From the NCBI GenBank assembly GCA_037576215.1, contig JBANDB010000003.1:1612001-1676000 (forward strand): DNA of 64,000 nt, written 5' to 3'. The number at the start of each line of letters is the position of its first letter. The stretch's first letter is position 1. Positions 1 through 12,264 of this stretch are shown piece after piece. A program made the position numbers and the translations under genes. The stretch is from Armillaria gallica. Its lineage: Eukaryota > Basidiomycota > Agaricomycetes > Agaricales > Physalacriaceae. The notes beneath the pieces were generated by a model. The model did no database searches and had not been told where the DNA came from. It worked only from the letters and a program-made list of their open reading frames with translations.

Positions 1-234
1 CCTGAAAGCAGCACTCCGAACGAACCCGGCTGTTTGTTTTTTTGAGAAGGTCCCGAAGATGACATAATAATGGGACCAAATAGCCCCTGCCCACGACGTA
101 CAGTGGGTGATCGGTCGGTTTCTCCGTGATAAAGCCCTCTCTTCTCCTCAACAAGTTTCGGAAAGAATCGGGGACACACCGTCTCTCCCTTCCTCAATAG
201 GTGTGTATTGTCCGTCTGTCTAGGAGATACTACG
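1..234. other. No gene seen at left edge
   Basis: No open frame or splice-consistent exon is visible. The similarity to the right-hand arm of the inverted duplication stops near 235, so this stretch is probably unrelated flanking DNA. Confidence 0.5.
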
Positions 235-560
235 CCGGAGTCAGCGTCAAGGCATCGTATGTTTGACTCTGCAATATAATCAATAACCTTTCATGCACAA
301 CAGCCAGAAATGTACGCACGACCACACCCGGACTCAACCGTCAGTAAAAATCCAGTTCCATCTCTGAGGACCACAAATGTGATACCGTTCTGGGATCGCA
401 GTCGATCAGCCCATCCAGTTACACTGACGCGTTGAGAACGTATATCAGATAGCTGGAATATCTTTGCCTAATCACGCGAATTGAATGGGATGCAAACGAA
501 GAGTAAATTGTAAGCAGTCCACCTTCTTGGCCGAAGGCAAAGATGCGTCCGCCGTCAGAA
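235..560 (-). pseudogene. Asparaginyl-tRNA synthetase N-terminal fragment
   Basis: On the minus strand one frame reads like the OB-fold anticodon-binding region of class II AsnRS: a VSVTGWADRLRSQNGITF stretch followed by VVLRDGTGF, which is typical of the family. It is followed by the TYDALTLTP strand after what looks like an old intron, and then similarity stops abruptly near 235. Only a fraction of the roughly 550-residue enzyme is present and no catalytic class II motifs remain, so this is a relic. The same piece is in the right arm, where much more of the gene survives. Confidence 0.7.
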
Positions 561-2228
561 CGAGAGCAGGTGGTCGTCATCTCAGAAGAAAGCCCGCTCC
601 AGCGGCGTCGTTTAGTGCACGATCTCTTAAGATATATCGTGACAGAGCCGGGCTTTCTGTCCATAATGCACAGCGTCATCGGAGGGCAAGAGAGAGGTGT
701 AGATGCGGGTCGGTATGTCGTCACCCCTGAAAAACTAATGAGCTTACGAAAAATAATTCAGCTGACACATACAATAATGATAACACGGTCGAACATGCAC
801 TCGTTTGCCTCGAAGATAAGTTTATCTGGTGTTTTGCCCTCTGCAGCGAGAGGCCCAAGTTCATTGACCTGGAGACGAACAGACTAGTCTCCGTGGGTTC
901 GAGTTTCTACGCATAGGTCGCGATCTGATGAAAGGTGGGGATAGGTGAACGCTAGCGCTCAACGTCAATGGCTGTTGTCTCCTAGGCGGAATCATCAGAA
1001 TATATTTGTTTCCTTTGTGAGCTCGCCGCCTGGGGCCCACGTCGTGCTAGACATTGATAATTTCCCCGCCTTGTCGACGTCAGCGTGTTCGTCAAGAGCG
1101 TGGAGTGGGTATAGCCAGACAGAGTGTTTCGACTAGATGTGGGTCGGAGTCCGCCGTGTTAACGCTGACCAGGATTTTTTGTAGGCATCAGCATGGTTGT
1201 AGACGGTGGCCGCCGGCAATAGAGGGCGTGCATGTACCGATCGAGCCAAGGGAGTCATCGTCAATGCTGGACAAACGGGACGACAAGCGATGGGTAACAA
1301 AGAAAGGTATGGACGGAGCAGGCTAGGTGTGTGGTGTGTGGTGTGTGTACCGGCGCAAGGTCCCAATCAGGAACGGCCGGGTCCACAGCCCTGACATGGC
1401 AAGCCATGTGCTGTGGCCATGAAGGCTCATACCGTTGTGATCGCACGGTTGCGTACGTCTCGCGGAGTAGAGACACTTCACGGGGTACATTGAGAGCGAA
1501 GCGGCATAGATGTTGACCGTGAGGGACTGAACGGTGTCGATGACCTTAGATCACGAATAAAGTCATCAATTACTCTCTGTCCAACTAGTCTTTCCATTTA
1601 CGATACCGGTTCTCGACATCACGGGTGAGCTCGAACCAGTCAGGCGATACAGCTGCCTAGATATCATGCACGACTCGTTGTAGTCGATCTTCGAGGGAAG
1701 ACAACCATGGCACTGGTCTGCCTTTACCACTGTGATATCATGGCCTGTGATCTGCGAGCTTCAAGATAGCCTGCTCGTTATCGGAGAGTCGTTAAACTAG
1801 CAGAACAGCTGCAGATGTGAAGCGCTCGAAGCGCTTGACCAGCGTGACGGCTAGCGGTTCGAAAGCATTGGAACCTTGCGCTTGGAATTGGAGGTGGACC
1901 GTCGTTCCGGTTAGATATGGTTCATCGCCGTTCTGCAAATGGATTCGTGGTGTGGCACACATTTGTCCCTTTGGTGTGAAAATGGATGTAGTATGGAACT
2001 TGCTTTCATCAATGCATAAAAATTAGAAATGAGCGCGTAATCCCGCCCGGCTGTAGGCGAAACAAAGCAAGACAGATATGAGACATACGCACGGACCCCA
2101 AATGGCGACCAACATCACAATACAACAGACTTGGAGGAACAAAACGAGGCACGGGAAACGAAACAGTGATAGAACACAGAGACATAAGGTATAGAACACC
2201 AGGAAGGGGGAAGGCGGGCAATGACATG
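561..2228. other. No supported gene; part shared with right arm
   Basis: Positions 561-1326 have an inverted counterpart at about 28661-29430, but the short frames differ between the copies and carry shifts, so I do not call them genes. After 1326 the similarity stops and I see nothing recognisable up to the tandem repeat at 2229. Confidence 0.5.
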
Positions 2229-2607
2229 TATGACAACGACAAAACGCAGGTGTAGGGCAACTGCAAGCAACAAAGTCCACGATCTGCAGGACAAACAGTG
2301 GGCCTGTAGCAACGCTCCAACCTATGACAGCTGCCAAAACGCAGATATTGGGCAACAGGAGGAACAAAGCATGTCGTTTCAACAAGAAACAGCATGCATG
2401 TATCAGTGCTCAAGTCTATGATAACGGCGAAACGCAGGCTTCGAGCAACGACAAGCAGCCGAGTGCACCATTTAGATAATAAACAATGTACTCGTAGCGA
2501 TGTTCGAGCCTATGACAGCTACCAAAAGCAGACATCGGGCGACTGCGAAAAACCAAGCCCGCAGTTTCGGCCAGAAACAGCATGCATGGATGCAGTACTC
2601 GAGCCTA
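2229..2607 (+). repeat. Two tandem units of about 189 bp
   Basis: Two diverged direct copies follow each other, about 2229-2417 and 2418-2606, with the start of a third. Shared landmarks include AAACGCAGG near each start, CCTATGACAGCT in the middle and GAAACAGCATGCATG near the end. The unit is a multiple of three, so a plus-strand frame stays open across both. No start, splice site or family supports a real protein. Confidence 0.7.
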
Positions 2608-2920
2608 TGAATGCCAGAACATCCACATCACATCGTTCGTGGTGGTACAGGTAATCGGTCATTATGCTGTCCTGAGAGACCCGTGGGAAAATTCCATTGG
2701 TGGAATCAATTGATCTCGGTATCTCCCGGCCTTTTCATCCTGCCCCTTGCCCTTCCGTGTTTCCTGTTATTGTCCTGCCTCCCGGAAATTTTCTATTCGT
2801 TCTCGGCCTTCGCTGCCTTCACTTTCCCTCACTCTCATCCATAGGACCACACCTGCAAGGACGTGGTGGATTCATTCGAGAAATTTATCATTAGAACCAA
2901 ACCTCACCTCACCTCACCAA

Positions 2921-4770
2921 TATGAATACAGGTATCCGTAAGTCACCCAGACCTCGCATCTGACATTCAGACAACTGTCAAGCAACCGACGTTATTCCCC
3001 GCTGCACGTGCTCCATCCACATCGACATTCAAGGTACGCGTATTATGTCTGTCTAGTGTCATGTACTCACTAACCAATCCTCATCAGCCCCGAATTTTCA
3101 ATTGACCGTCGACGGCAAGCTACCGTCTTAAGCTCGCTTCTCAGGGTATGGTGGAAAAGGGTTTGGTTGCTTTATCAAGGTGCAAACACTATACTTTATT
3201 CATAGCCCTCTCGCTTACCCTCTGCTAGCCTGGACATTGGTCGCGACGGTCATGGGAGATTTCAACATCAACCAAACGTTCGCCAGCTACGAAGACAGGC
3301 CTGAACTGCCACAGCGGAGACCGATGTAGAGCGGGGACAGGCTTCCGGTTGACAGGAGGTTTTGGGGAGAAGTTGATGATCTTGTTATGTAGCCTGAAGG
3401 ACGTTGTGGGGAAAAGGTACATCGTGGCTGTACACGTCTGTGCTCCATCACTGACTGGTCCTATCTAGCCAGACATCAGCGGCGTGTACCTCCTGTAGTA
3501 GGTGAGTAACATTATCTATCATCCCATTTGACACTAATCTCATTGTAGATACCACGAATATAATTGTGTTTTGCTTCCAATGCGTAGCGAGGCCAACCTC
3601 CAAACGCATGCCTGTTAAAATTCTTCGATGTTGGATGACATGATAATCTGAACTAGCCTAAGCCTGCAGCGAATTCAAACACAAGTTGGAACGTCCATCT
3701 TGTATGCATGACCATGTGGAATCCTAATACTCTAAGCCCCTACCCTGCGTCGTCAACATTTGCTTAGTACCATCACCATCAACTTTGACATGAACGAATT
3801 GACCTTCATATCGCACGCGACGTCGTTTCTCGGGCCAGTCGAAATGGCTTGACTATATCCCATAACCCGCCACTCATCAGACTCATCAAGAAAAACAGTG
3901 CACCTCATGATTTGAAGCCGCCCAACGTGCTTATCGAGCGATTCGTGGCGTGGACGGCTATTGTCAAGTAGCTCATTGCTTGCTTTGAGGTTTGGTGTCT
4001 TCGTCGCAGCTGTGTTCTAGGATTGACGACTTGCAGAGTGTCGCGGACATCAAGGACATCACTGTGAGGGAGTTCACAAAGTTGGAAGTCATCATTCAGG
4101 TTCCATTTCGAGCTGGCAACCAGTTCTTGGGCGAGGGCGGACTTCAGGTATACTCGCTGTGCTGTTGTGCTGTGCTTTAAAAGCTAATTCCTGTCAGGAT
4201 ATCTACTATGGCATTCATGACAAGATGCGTGTCATCGCAGATCAGCGCTTCAGCATGCGAATCTTGGCAGGATCATCGATAGCTCCATTGTTCAGCGGCC
4301 CTGGCTACGACGTACTCAAAGTTCAGCGCGACCATCATCTGTATATTTCGCCCAGGTGTCAATATGGCATTACTTAACGGCAGGGTTAGATGCCCACCGG
4401 AACCTCGAAGGCGCATCTTCCCTTCACGCCCGATCGCGCGACGGTGACCATTGATATTTGACCTGCAGTTCTGCTATCTAGGCGTACATTGCGAGGTATA
4501 GGTTGTCCCTGAAACCTATCCACATTTCATGGTGGCACGTAAACTTCGTAGTGTGTTCACATCCTCTTGCCCATCACATACTCACAATTTGTCTATTACA
4601 GGACATCTGCGCGGGTCCTGTGACCTACCGAGCCCGCGCTTGATGATGGAGTCGAAGACTACGAGCCATCATGGAAAGACGGGGACATCCCTATACATGC
4701 GCGTGTTGCTCACAACCAGGGCAGAAGGGCCGCTGGGAGGGAACTATTATGAACGTAAACGTGAAGACTG
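2921..4770 (+). pseudogene. Unidentified decayed coding remnants
   Basis: Several short stretches read like exons: PNFQLTVDGKLPS followed by an in-frame stop at about 3095-3180, MGDFNINQTFASYEDRPELP at about 3252-3310, MNELTFISHATSFLGPVEMA at 3790-3850, and QVPFRAGNQFLGEGG with a downstream exon to about 4377. Plausible GT and AG sites lie between them. I could not join them without stops and I do not recognise the family. They lie in the part of the left arm that the right arm lacks. Confidence 0.35.
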
Positions 4771-4954
4771 ATCCGAACGGGAAGGTGTCCGACAGCTTCA
4801 TATAACCGGTCCACATAACTATTAATAAGTCTGTAAAAAATAGGGCTCGGTTTTGCCACCGTATGAGCTGACCCTCACCCACTAGTGAGGTATGTTAAGG
4901 CATTTATTGAAGCGGGGCTTTCTCTCACTGATTGTGGCTCCAGGTACTCTTGCA

Positions 4955-5040
4955 ATTACATGGCGACAACACGACCGTCATCCGGATGACTATCGGAAGG
5001 AACAAATTGACTTCATCAGAGATAACGCTGAAATTTTTAG
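4955..5040 (+). repeat. Fragment of a dispersed unidentified gene
   Basis: This stretch encodes a motif close to DDYRKEQIDFIRDNAEIF. Related sequence occurs at about 14795-14860 and, on the minus strand, at about 20335-20417. All are short and isolated, so they look like broken copies of one unidentified gene. Confidence 0.5.
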
Positions 5041-5359
5041 CCGGTGATGTGTACAACATATGTCTTCGTTCAGTTCTAATACATATGGCTTCTCATCTTG
5101 ATGTTGACTAAGAAAAGGGATCGTCGGACGACGTGGCATGAACGCCCTCTCGAGTGTTTCCTGAAGACATGCAGAACGAGTGATTTTTATAAGTAAACAC
5201 ATCAACGTTGCTCACGACTCAATTAGACTTCTTCTTGGAGTCAAAGCATCCCATACTACGCCAGTGCAAGGAGCGCGATATTCCGGAGGCTTTCCTCGGT
5301 CATCATAGGATTCTTCGGTACTTGTTTAGGATCACCCGCTCATGTGTCACCAAGTCACG

Positions 5360-5725
5360 ACATTTGCAATGACACGAATCGTATTGGGTAGATTGACGCC
5401 CAGCATTGGAAGAAGAGGTGATCATTTTGTTTCTTTCTGATGAGAAAGACGGTCTGTAGCGTACGTACGGTCCCAGCTACCTTGGCGTATCCTTCGGACG
5501 GCTGTATTGTAATTGAAGCAGCAGGTTGATGCCGCCGGTACACGGACACGAGGGTCGGGTTGATCGCATACTTGGACCGGTACCACCGCCAATACACCAA
5601 AACCAAACGCGTCAGGCTTTTCACAAACGTTACAGCACCCGGTATGTTGTGTCATCACGAGCTCTTTTATCTTTCCTAAATTCATTCAGCGACAGAACAG
5701 ACCCCAATAACATCAATGACAGGGA
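5360..5725. other. Arm-specific stretch, no gene seen
   Basis: This interval does not match the corresponding part of the right arm (about 27635-28265), so one arm has been replaced here. Overlapping short frames exist on both strands, but none has a convincing start, splice pattern or family. Confidence 0.4.
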
Positions 5726-5846
5726 AGCGAATCAGTCCACTGCTACACTGTTCTCTTCAGAACGGATTGCGGGAACTTCTACAAATCAAAATGACTAAGC
5801 CCGGACGGAGGAGCTCGGTGCTTTTTAACTGAATTCTCATGGTGCG

Positions 5847-5854
5847 TATATAAA
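5847..5854 (+). promoter_or_regulatory. TATA box of the P450 gene
   Basis: TATATAAA lies 38 nt upstream of the P450 start codon and is preserved in the right-arm copy (27488-27495, minus strand), which implies a short 5' leader. A core promoter is inferred from position and conservation only. Confidence 0.6.
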
Positions 5855-5892
5855 CGCCAACTTTCCTGTTTTATGTTTCCCGTATCCATAAA

Positions 5893-7992
5893 ATGCCCCT
5901 CGAAGAATACGTCGATCTCGCGCGACAAGTCGACAAAACCTTAGTGTTACGCAGTATTGGTTTAGCCACCGTGTTTCTGCTGGCGCTTCAACTTCGAAAG
6001 GCCTTGATCTCTAAACAAAAGGTAATTGTGACACCAGCTTCGGTCCCGGTAAATGCTGATATCTTCTCAGCTGAAATCGATTCCTACGGCTGGGTCATCT
6101 GGTATCATCGGGTCATGGATAGACGCTTTCAAATTCATTTTTCACGCAAGGGAAATCGTCGAAGAGGGTCAGAGAATGGTGTGTATCGGTTTATCTCATG
6201 ATCTATGACCTGAACTGTTGTGAATAGTATGGATCGATATTCAAAGTGCCCTTGCTCGACAAATGGACGGTTGTGGTCAGCGGAGCAGAGAGAATTAATG
6301 ACATCCGAAAGTCTTCAGTAGGAGAACTGGCTTCCATTGTCATGAATGAAGACGTGAGTGCTATGTGTCGTGCACGAATTATTGGGCTTACGACAATTAA
6401 TAGGTGGACTATACTTTTGGTCGCGCCAACAGGCTGGACCCTTACCATCTAGACGTGGTACGAGGCGCCTTGACCCGCAATATCGCCTCTTGCTTTGCGG
6501 ACGTTCAGGATGAGATCAAAGCGGCTTTCAAGGACAATATACCGATGACTGAAGGTGCTAAGACTAACAATGCTTTGAGTAACTCAGGCTGACGCTATTG
6601 TAGACTGGGTCGAGATACCTGCCTACGAAACTATTTTGCAAATTGTATGCAGAGCGAGCAACCGGATGTTTGTCGGGCTTCCTCTCTGTGAGTAACCTCT
6701 CTCTCTCGACTCTCGATACCGTATTGATATAACCTCGTCTTTGAGGCCGCAACCGCGAATACATCAAACTCAATATCAACTACACCATCGAAATTTTCAC
6801 TTTTGCTCGTGTTATCAACCTTCTCCCTAGGGTCCTGAAAATGCAAGTCATTCTCACGCAATACTGTTCATACTGGCACTATAATTTCACACAATTAGGA
6901 TTCTAAGTCCTATCTTCACGCCCCGCAGGCGTGCTATAGCCAAGGCAGAGAAATTCCTTGGCGATACCATTCGGGAACGAATGCACCAGCAGGATGTCTA
7001 TGGGAAAGATTGGCCGGGAAAACCGGTAAGGAACTTTTGATTTGATTCTGTTGTTGTCTGACACGATGGCAGAATGACCTCGTCTCGTGGCTGCTTGACA
7101 TAACTTATGGTGATGGCAAGAGGCGCACAGTAAAGGATCATTGTAGTAGGGTGATCTCTTTGAATACGGCAGCTATCCATACGACGTCTATGGTATGTCG
7201 GATTGCGCATCACAGTGCTAGAGCTGATTGAGCGTTTATAGACGTTCTATACTTCCCTGTACGCATTGGCTACACACCCTGAGTACGCTGAAACTCTCCG
7301 GGATGAAGTGGAATCTATCATCAACGAAGAAGGATGTACGAAATCTGCAATGGGAAAGATGGACCAACTCGACAGCTTTTTGAAAGAGGCGCAGAGAGTG
7401 TACGGCAACATGGGTGTCTGTGAGTCGTCAATTTGTTTACTACATCAATCCCTTCTGACGATTGGGTACAGTTGGAATGCAACGTACGACGCGTAAGGAC
7501 TTTGTATTTTCAGACGGGACGGTGGTTCCCGCTGGAGTTCAAATGGTTGTGGCCTCTTTGTCCACGCATACAGACAAAGTACAAATGAGTTTTTCTGCCC
7601 TGGCGGTCCCTCTCATCCATTTCCTATGTAGGAGAACTACGAGGACCCATTAGAGTTCAAGCCATGGAGGTTCTCTGAAAAGAGAAAACAAGAAGGCGAA
7701 GGTATTCGCCACCACATGGCCACACCGAGTCTGGATTTCGTCTTCTTTGGCAACGGTCGGCCAGCATGGTGCGTATCGGTCGAGCTATCTGAAAAGTTCT
7801 CAAGTCGACATATTTGTTTGCAGCCCGGGCCGATTCTTCGCTGTCAACGAGTTGAAAGCTCTCATGTCCCACGTTCTCCTTAACTATGACGTGAAGATTG
7901 ACAAGTTCCCCACGCCAGTGTGGTTTGCCGATACTCAGCTGCTAAATCAGAGCAGCAAGGTGTTGTTCAGGAAGCGCGTGCGTACCCCGTGA
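5893..7992 (+). CDS. Cytochrome P450 monooxygenase (12 exons)
   Basis: A microsomal fungal P450. It would oxidise a small lipophilic substrate with electrons from P450 reductase; the substrate is not predictable. Exons: 5893-6048, 6071-6178, 6228-6353, 6404-6554, 6604-6687, 6746-6842, 6929-7025, 7073-7192, 7242-7419, 7472-7578, 7632-7768 and 7824-7992. They sum to 1530 nt (509 aa) with all phases closing. An N-terminal membrane anchor lies at about residues 20-37. The I-helix reads AAIHTTS, a common basidiomycete variant. The haem loop FFGNGRPACPGRFFA is completed across intron 11 and supplies the cysteine ligand. Intron 6 begins with GC (GCAAGT). The gene lies inside the left inverted arm. 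It resembles multi-intron agaricomycete families such as CYP512/CYP5144, but the family is my guess. Confidence 0.88.
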
Positions 7993-8694
7993 AAGTGACG
8001 ATTAAAGCAGTTGAGCGTTGAAGAGTTAAGAAACAGTGCCTATATCGTTCCAGTACCAGTATCAAATTTTGATGTATCCTGTACATATGCATTTATGTGT
8101 ATCTATCGACCATTCATTCCGAACAGACCTGCTAAAACACGGACAGTCGACTGGGTACTCCAGCTCAGGCTAATCCTAAAATGAAGGAGATAAAAATACT
8201 CGGGACGTTGTCCCTGAGTTCCGTAACCATCATGTTGCCTCCACCTACTATTTTGACCGTGCTCGATGCGGCAGCTGGGACAATAACGTGCTACCGCGAT
8301 GGTGACGCCTCTGGATATTTTATGGAGGCTTGTGATGAAAAGATTTCACGATCAAGCATACACCATCTTGGTGCTGGCAGACTAGTAGCGCTCCAAGGAG
8401 ACTCGGAATCCGTCTTTATTGACATATGGAAGCTCCGATACACGCATAGACTTTGCACCCACGGGTCAAGTGAGAAGCACAGTACTCGCCCATACATCGG
8501 CAAAGAGCTGCCTGCTAGCGCAATGTAACCGGAGCGGTCATAAAGGAGGAAATGCGCGCAACAAAAAAGCAGCAAACATGAAACCGCGTCCGAATGAGAG
8601 TAAAATGCGTTCTAGAGGCACTGAAAGAGAAGGCCTCCCCGCTCAAATAGGCTTCGTCTTCCCGTGGGCGCTCCGTATGTCTCCACAACGTCCG

Positions 8695-9105
8695 TTAGGT
8701 CCCGCTATCCCGCTTGGGTGGAGAACAGATTAAGTGTGAAACGTAGCCATCGTTACGCGCAGCCCTTCCATATAGGATTATCCTGTCTGCTTCCAAGAGG
8801 GTAGAGTCGTACGGAAAAATGGAACGGCAGTTGCGGAAGCCTGAATTAAAGGTCTCGATATGAATGGTCGTCTCCCAGAATGGCGCTAGACCGCTCGTTT
8901 CGGCGTCCTCTCTCCTTCTTCCAATTATGCCAGGCACATACGCCGCAACAGGATTATTGAAGTGTGACTGGGGTTCGGTGCCGACCGCGACTGCCTGGGA
9001 GGAGACCGCAGGCCCGAGCTTCGTCTGACAGTGAAAGGCCAAGTGAGTTGGGGACGCAGTAGAAACTCGCTGACTCAACTGAGATGTGAAGTTGACGTTT
9101 TGCAA
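8695..9105 (-). pseudogene. Conserved ORF remnant shared by both arms
   Basis: A minus-strand frame contains YVPGIIGR, then EDAETSGLAPFWETTIHI and FNSGFRN. The right arm holds the same peptide on the plus strand (about 24390-24560), with several substitutions and a frame change after DSTLL. Conservation of the peptide suggests an old coding exon, but no complete gene can be assembled in either arm and I do not recognise the family. Confidence 0.4.
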
Positions 9106-10576
9106 TCATTTGTGGCCATGGGACCCCCTCGATTGTATTCATGCAGACGCATGTTGAGCGGGGTTCCTTTCCTACACAGCATGGGTACGTATCGTTATGT
9201 CCTGTATACACGAGGGTTTACCGAACAGATATAGTAGTAACGGGCAGCTGTGTAGAGAATTGCTTCCTACAAATGGTATGGTGGGGTGCATGATAACTTC
9301 GATTTATGGAGCTGTGAACGCGTTCCTGGAATGGACGACGCATGACGGAGATATGGAGAAGGGGGCTGTACTCCGAGTGCATTCCGGGTTCCCATCTGGG
9401 TTGCTGTGAAGGGAAAGGGAAAGTGCTTAGTTATCTGGGGCTAGACGAGTGAAACACGCTTGGAAGATCCGATGGACACCAGTGAACGAGAAGAGCTATA
9501 CGCGAAAAGGCAGACAATAGGACATTTCACGGAGGCGCAAATGGTAATCTCTCCAGCCTGGGTGTCGCGGTTCTCTCGGTGTCTTGTCAATGAAGACGCG
9601 TGTTCACTTGATAATTCCATTGGGTTGATGTGACTCGAAAGGCCTGTGATCGAGAAGCGTTTGGCCGGAGAATTGAAAGTGCCAGGCTAATTTAATGCAA
9701 AAGATGTTTGGTCTGCGTTCCCAGGATAGCGAACATTGTGTGTTGTTATGGGTGTTTGTATGACATGCCGTGATGAAGTTAGCCTCTAGGCAAGTTGTTA
9801 GCTCGTAACTGAAGGACCACGGTAATAACATGCGGCACAGACAATATCTCTCTTCAAGGACTGCATCCTAAAAGCGGATAGCAACAGCTGTTACAACTAA
9901 CCGACCTCGCGCATCAGCTGATAAGCGCTGTAGCTTGATGGTGACTCGTATGGCGACATTGTCATAATTCTGACTGTTCTTTTCCCAGGACCTGCAAAAA
10001 GTTTGGTCCCTAATAGCAGCAGGCAACATAAGAATCGCCGAGTCAAAGTGGTCGAATAGCCCAGGAATAAACGACTTGCTATCCATGGAACAAAGAACAG
10101 AAAATACGGTTTCCAGCCACGAGAGCTTGAAGGGTTGCCCCGGGATATTTACCTCATCCTGGATGTTCCTTGATCAGCCCAACATAACGGTTCCTAACTG
10201 CCTCGATGTTTGACATACAATTCTACGTGCGAAAAGCCTTTTGATTCGGAAAATATCGCGTGGTGAATACATTGCGGCTGCGAGAGCTAACGTACTCTCG
10301 AAGTCGTTGGAGTCAAAGCGATACAAGGATGACCAAAGAGGGTCGTCAATAGGAGGCTATTGGCAATATGGCAACGAAGAAGAGACATTGCCCATGTTCC
10401 CGATTTGGCGATCCACTTGTTGCATCCCCGAAAAGGAAAGCAATGATCACGATCATTGTTCTATTCTGGATAATTTGGTATGAGGACGTATATAACTGTT
10501 GGCAAGCGCGCTATCTTTCTTTACAGCCCCCTCTACCCTCTCCCATCCTAGCTTCCCTACCCCCACTTTTAAAATA
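9106..10576. other. Intergenic, upstream of the Clp1-like gene
   Basis: Only short frames without splice support are present. The last few hundred bases, ending in a C/T-rich stretch at about 10520-10565, probably hold the promoter of the Clp1-like gene. Confidence 0.5.
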
Positions 10577-11508
10577 ATGTTCCAAGTCGCGTCGTACTCG
10601 ACTCCTTTTAACATGCTGCCCCAGCAGCCGCGTCACGCTGCCGCCGGTGCGGGTCACCATTGCAGCACCGTCCAGCTCCCTGCGACTCTGGCCCGCCCCC
10701 ACTACTCCGAAGTCTCTCCCAGCGCAATCGAGGCCGTGTCTCCCGACCTCGCTGGTGTTTCTCCCGAGTACATCCGGAGAAGCCTTCGCTCAGAAACACC
10801 ACAGTACGTCTGCGGTCGCGCTCACCCCCTTTTTTTTTGTCCCTAACATCAATACACAGAATGCTAGCAGGAATATCTGCTCTGGCGCCCTCCCATCTTC
10901 CTTCGATTCTACCGAAAAGCCATCTTCCGGGCGCGTTATCCGTCCCTGTTCGCTCGTCGTCACCATCATCACGCTTATTCCCAACCCATGTGTTGGCAGT
11001 CTCGTCTACCAAGACTCCCTCAGAGCAGTGCATGGTGTTCCCCATCCATGCTCTCGTTTTCGCATCCCACTGCGCGCATCTCCCAGCGATCCCGCCTGCT
11101 CAATCACAACTTGCCGGCCAGTCGCTCGTCAAGCTCCCCGTTCTCCCCTTCGCGCTCCCCTCGCCGCCCGCATTCGGCATCATCCATAACTTCATGTACA
11201 CTCACCGCCTCGAGCCCGTCTTCAGGTCGCTCTTGCCAGTTCCAGCGGGGTTCTTCCAGTCCATCACTCACGAGACCGTCCTCGATACTCTCAACGTCAG
11301 GGAGACGTGCATGCAGCTGTCTGCCTACCTTTGCTCTCAGGAGCAAGGGGACTTGCAGAAGCTCACTACGCATGCTGTGCATGTCAAGGAGCTCTGGCAG
11401 GATATGGTCGCTCTCGGTATTTACAGCCCAGATTTGTGGGACGCTGTTGACCTCGCGTGGAGAATTATCATCGGAGCGCTTACCATCGCCGCCAGGAACA
11501 CGAATTAA
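10577..11508 (+). CDS. clp1: Clp1-like protein (clamp-cell development)
   Basis: Exons 10577-10803 and 10860-11508 give 291 aa. The 56-nt intron splits a glutamine codon. In Coprinopsis and Ustilago, Clp1 acts downstream of the homeodomain mating-type complex and is needed for clamp formation and dikaryon growth. The call rests on family-typical stretches: LAGVSPEYIRRSLRS before the intron, MLAGISAL just after it, FPIHALVFASHCAHLP near residue 135, FGIIHNFMYTHRLEPVF near 180, and HVKELWQDMVALGIYSPDLW near the C terminus. There is no known catalytic motif. It lies alone between the arms of the inverted duplication. No mating-type gene is visible nearby. Confidence 0.85.
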
Positions 11509-12264
11509 CTTCGCCCCACGTTATGTCCCTTTATTTACCCCATGCGCACTGTATCGTTACTATACCCTTGCATTATTTCACTAACCCTACATTCCTCTGT
11601 ATTATTTTCTGTAGGACTTGATTGAGTCGAACACCAATGTAGCCTTATATACAGTTTCTCGAACATACTACTTACATCTTTCTCATCAAACATAGCTTTG
11701 CATTTTTACCCCCCTTTCACGCGTCCAAAGGATATATTTCAAAGAAGCAAACCGCCCTCCTCATGGCAAAATAACAAATTAAGTAATAGCTGTTCAGTTG
11801 ATATGTACATGACGCCCCAACTGTACGGAGAAACGAGGCCGGAAACGGACGAAAGTCACATAGAGAAATCTGCAACCGTATTCAAGTCAGCTTTGACATG
11901 TACGGCCTTCTTGGTATGGAGTGCACTTGCCCGGGAATGATTGCCCTACGCTTGTGCGTATCTACGGGCATATTGATTACAATCAACTCCGGGCCGAAGG
12001 ATATATGGACGGGGACAGACGTGTGATCTTTGGTCCTTGAAGGCTGATGTGCCAAAGATGTGAGTAAGGGGATAGGGACGCGTTTGCCGGGGTACTTACT
12101 GGAAGGGCATTGTCAACGAGGTGGTGGTGGTAGACCGATAAGCCACGTACAACAGCTAGAAATATTACCTCATCATGTCCTTGGCATAACTTAAGCGCAG
12201 CCTTCCCCTTCATGCGAGAAATGTAAACACTACGCATTTCCCGACTCATGGCTCCATTTTGCAG
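11509..12264. other. Intergenic, no gene seen
   Basis: This holds the 3' flank of the Clp1-like gene and unassigned DNA. Short frames at 11698-11940 (plus) and 11983-12249 (minus) have no recognisable content. Confidence 0.45.

Larger units (their letters stand above)
235..9105 (+). repeat. Left arm of large inverted duplication
   Basis: This segment recurs in reverse orientation at about 24360-29765. Matching blocks, in order, are an AsnRS fragment, the stretch at 540-1326, a short block at about 5165-5355, the P450 with its TATA box (about 5727-7992), and 8181-9105. The arms are not collinear throughout. The left arm carries about 3.8 kb (1327-5165) where the right arm has about 185 nt, and 5360-5725 differs from its counterpart. 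Boundaries were judged by eye. Confidence 0.8.

Noticed and set aside
897..920. GGTTCGAGTTTC resembling a tRNA T-arm
   Set aside because: No matching acceptor stem or anticodon arm within 80 nt, and the copy in the right arm does not fold either.
2009..2413. Overlapping cysteine- and leucine-rich open frames on the minus strand
   Set aside because: They mirror the tandem repeat on the other strand, with no splice sites, start context or family.
10608..11045. Long minus-strand frame over the Clp1-like gene
   Set aside because: A shadow of the GC-rich coding strand; the plus-strand protein has clear family motifs.
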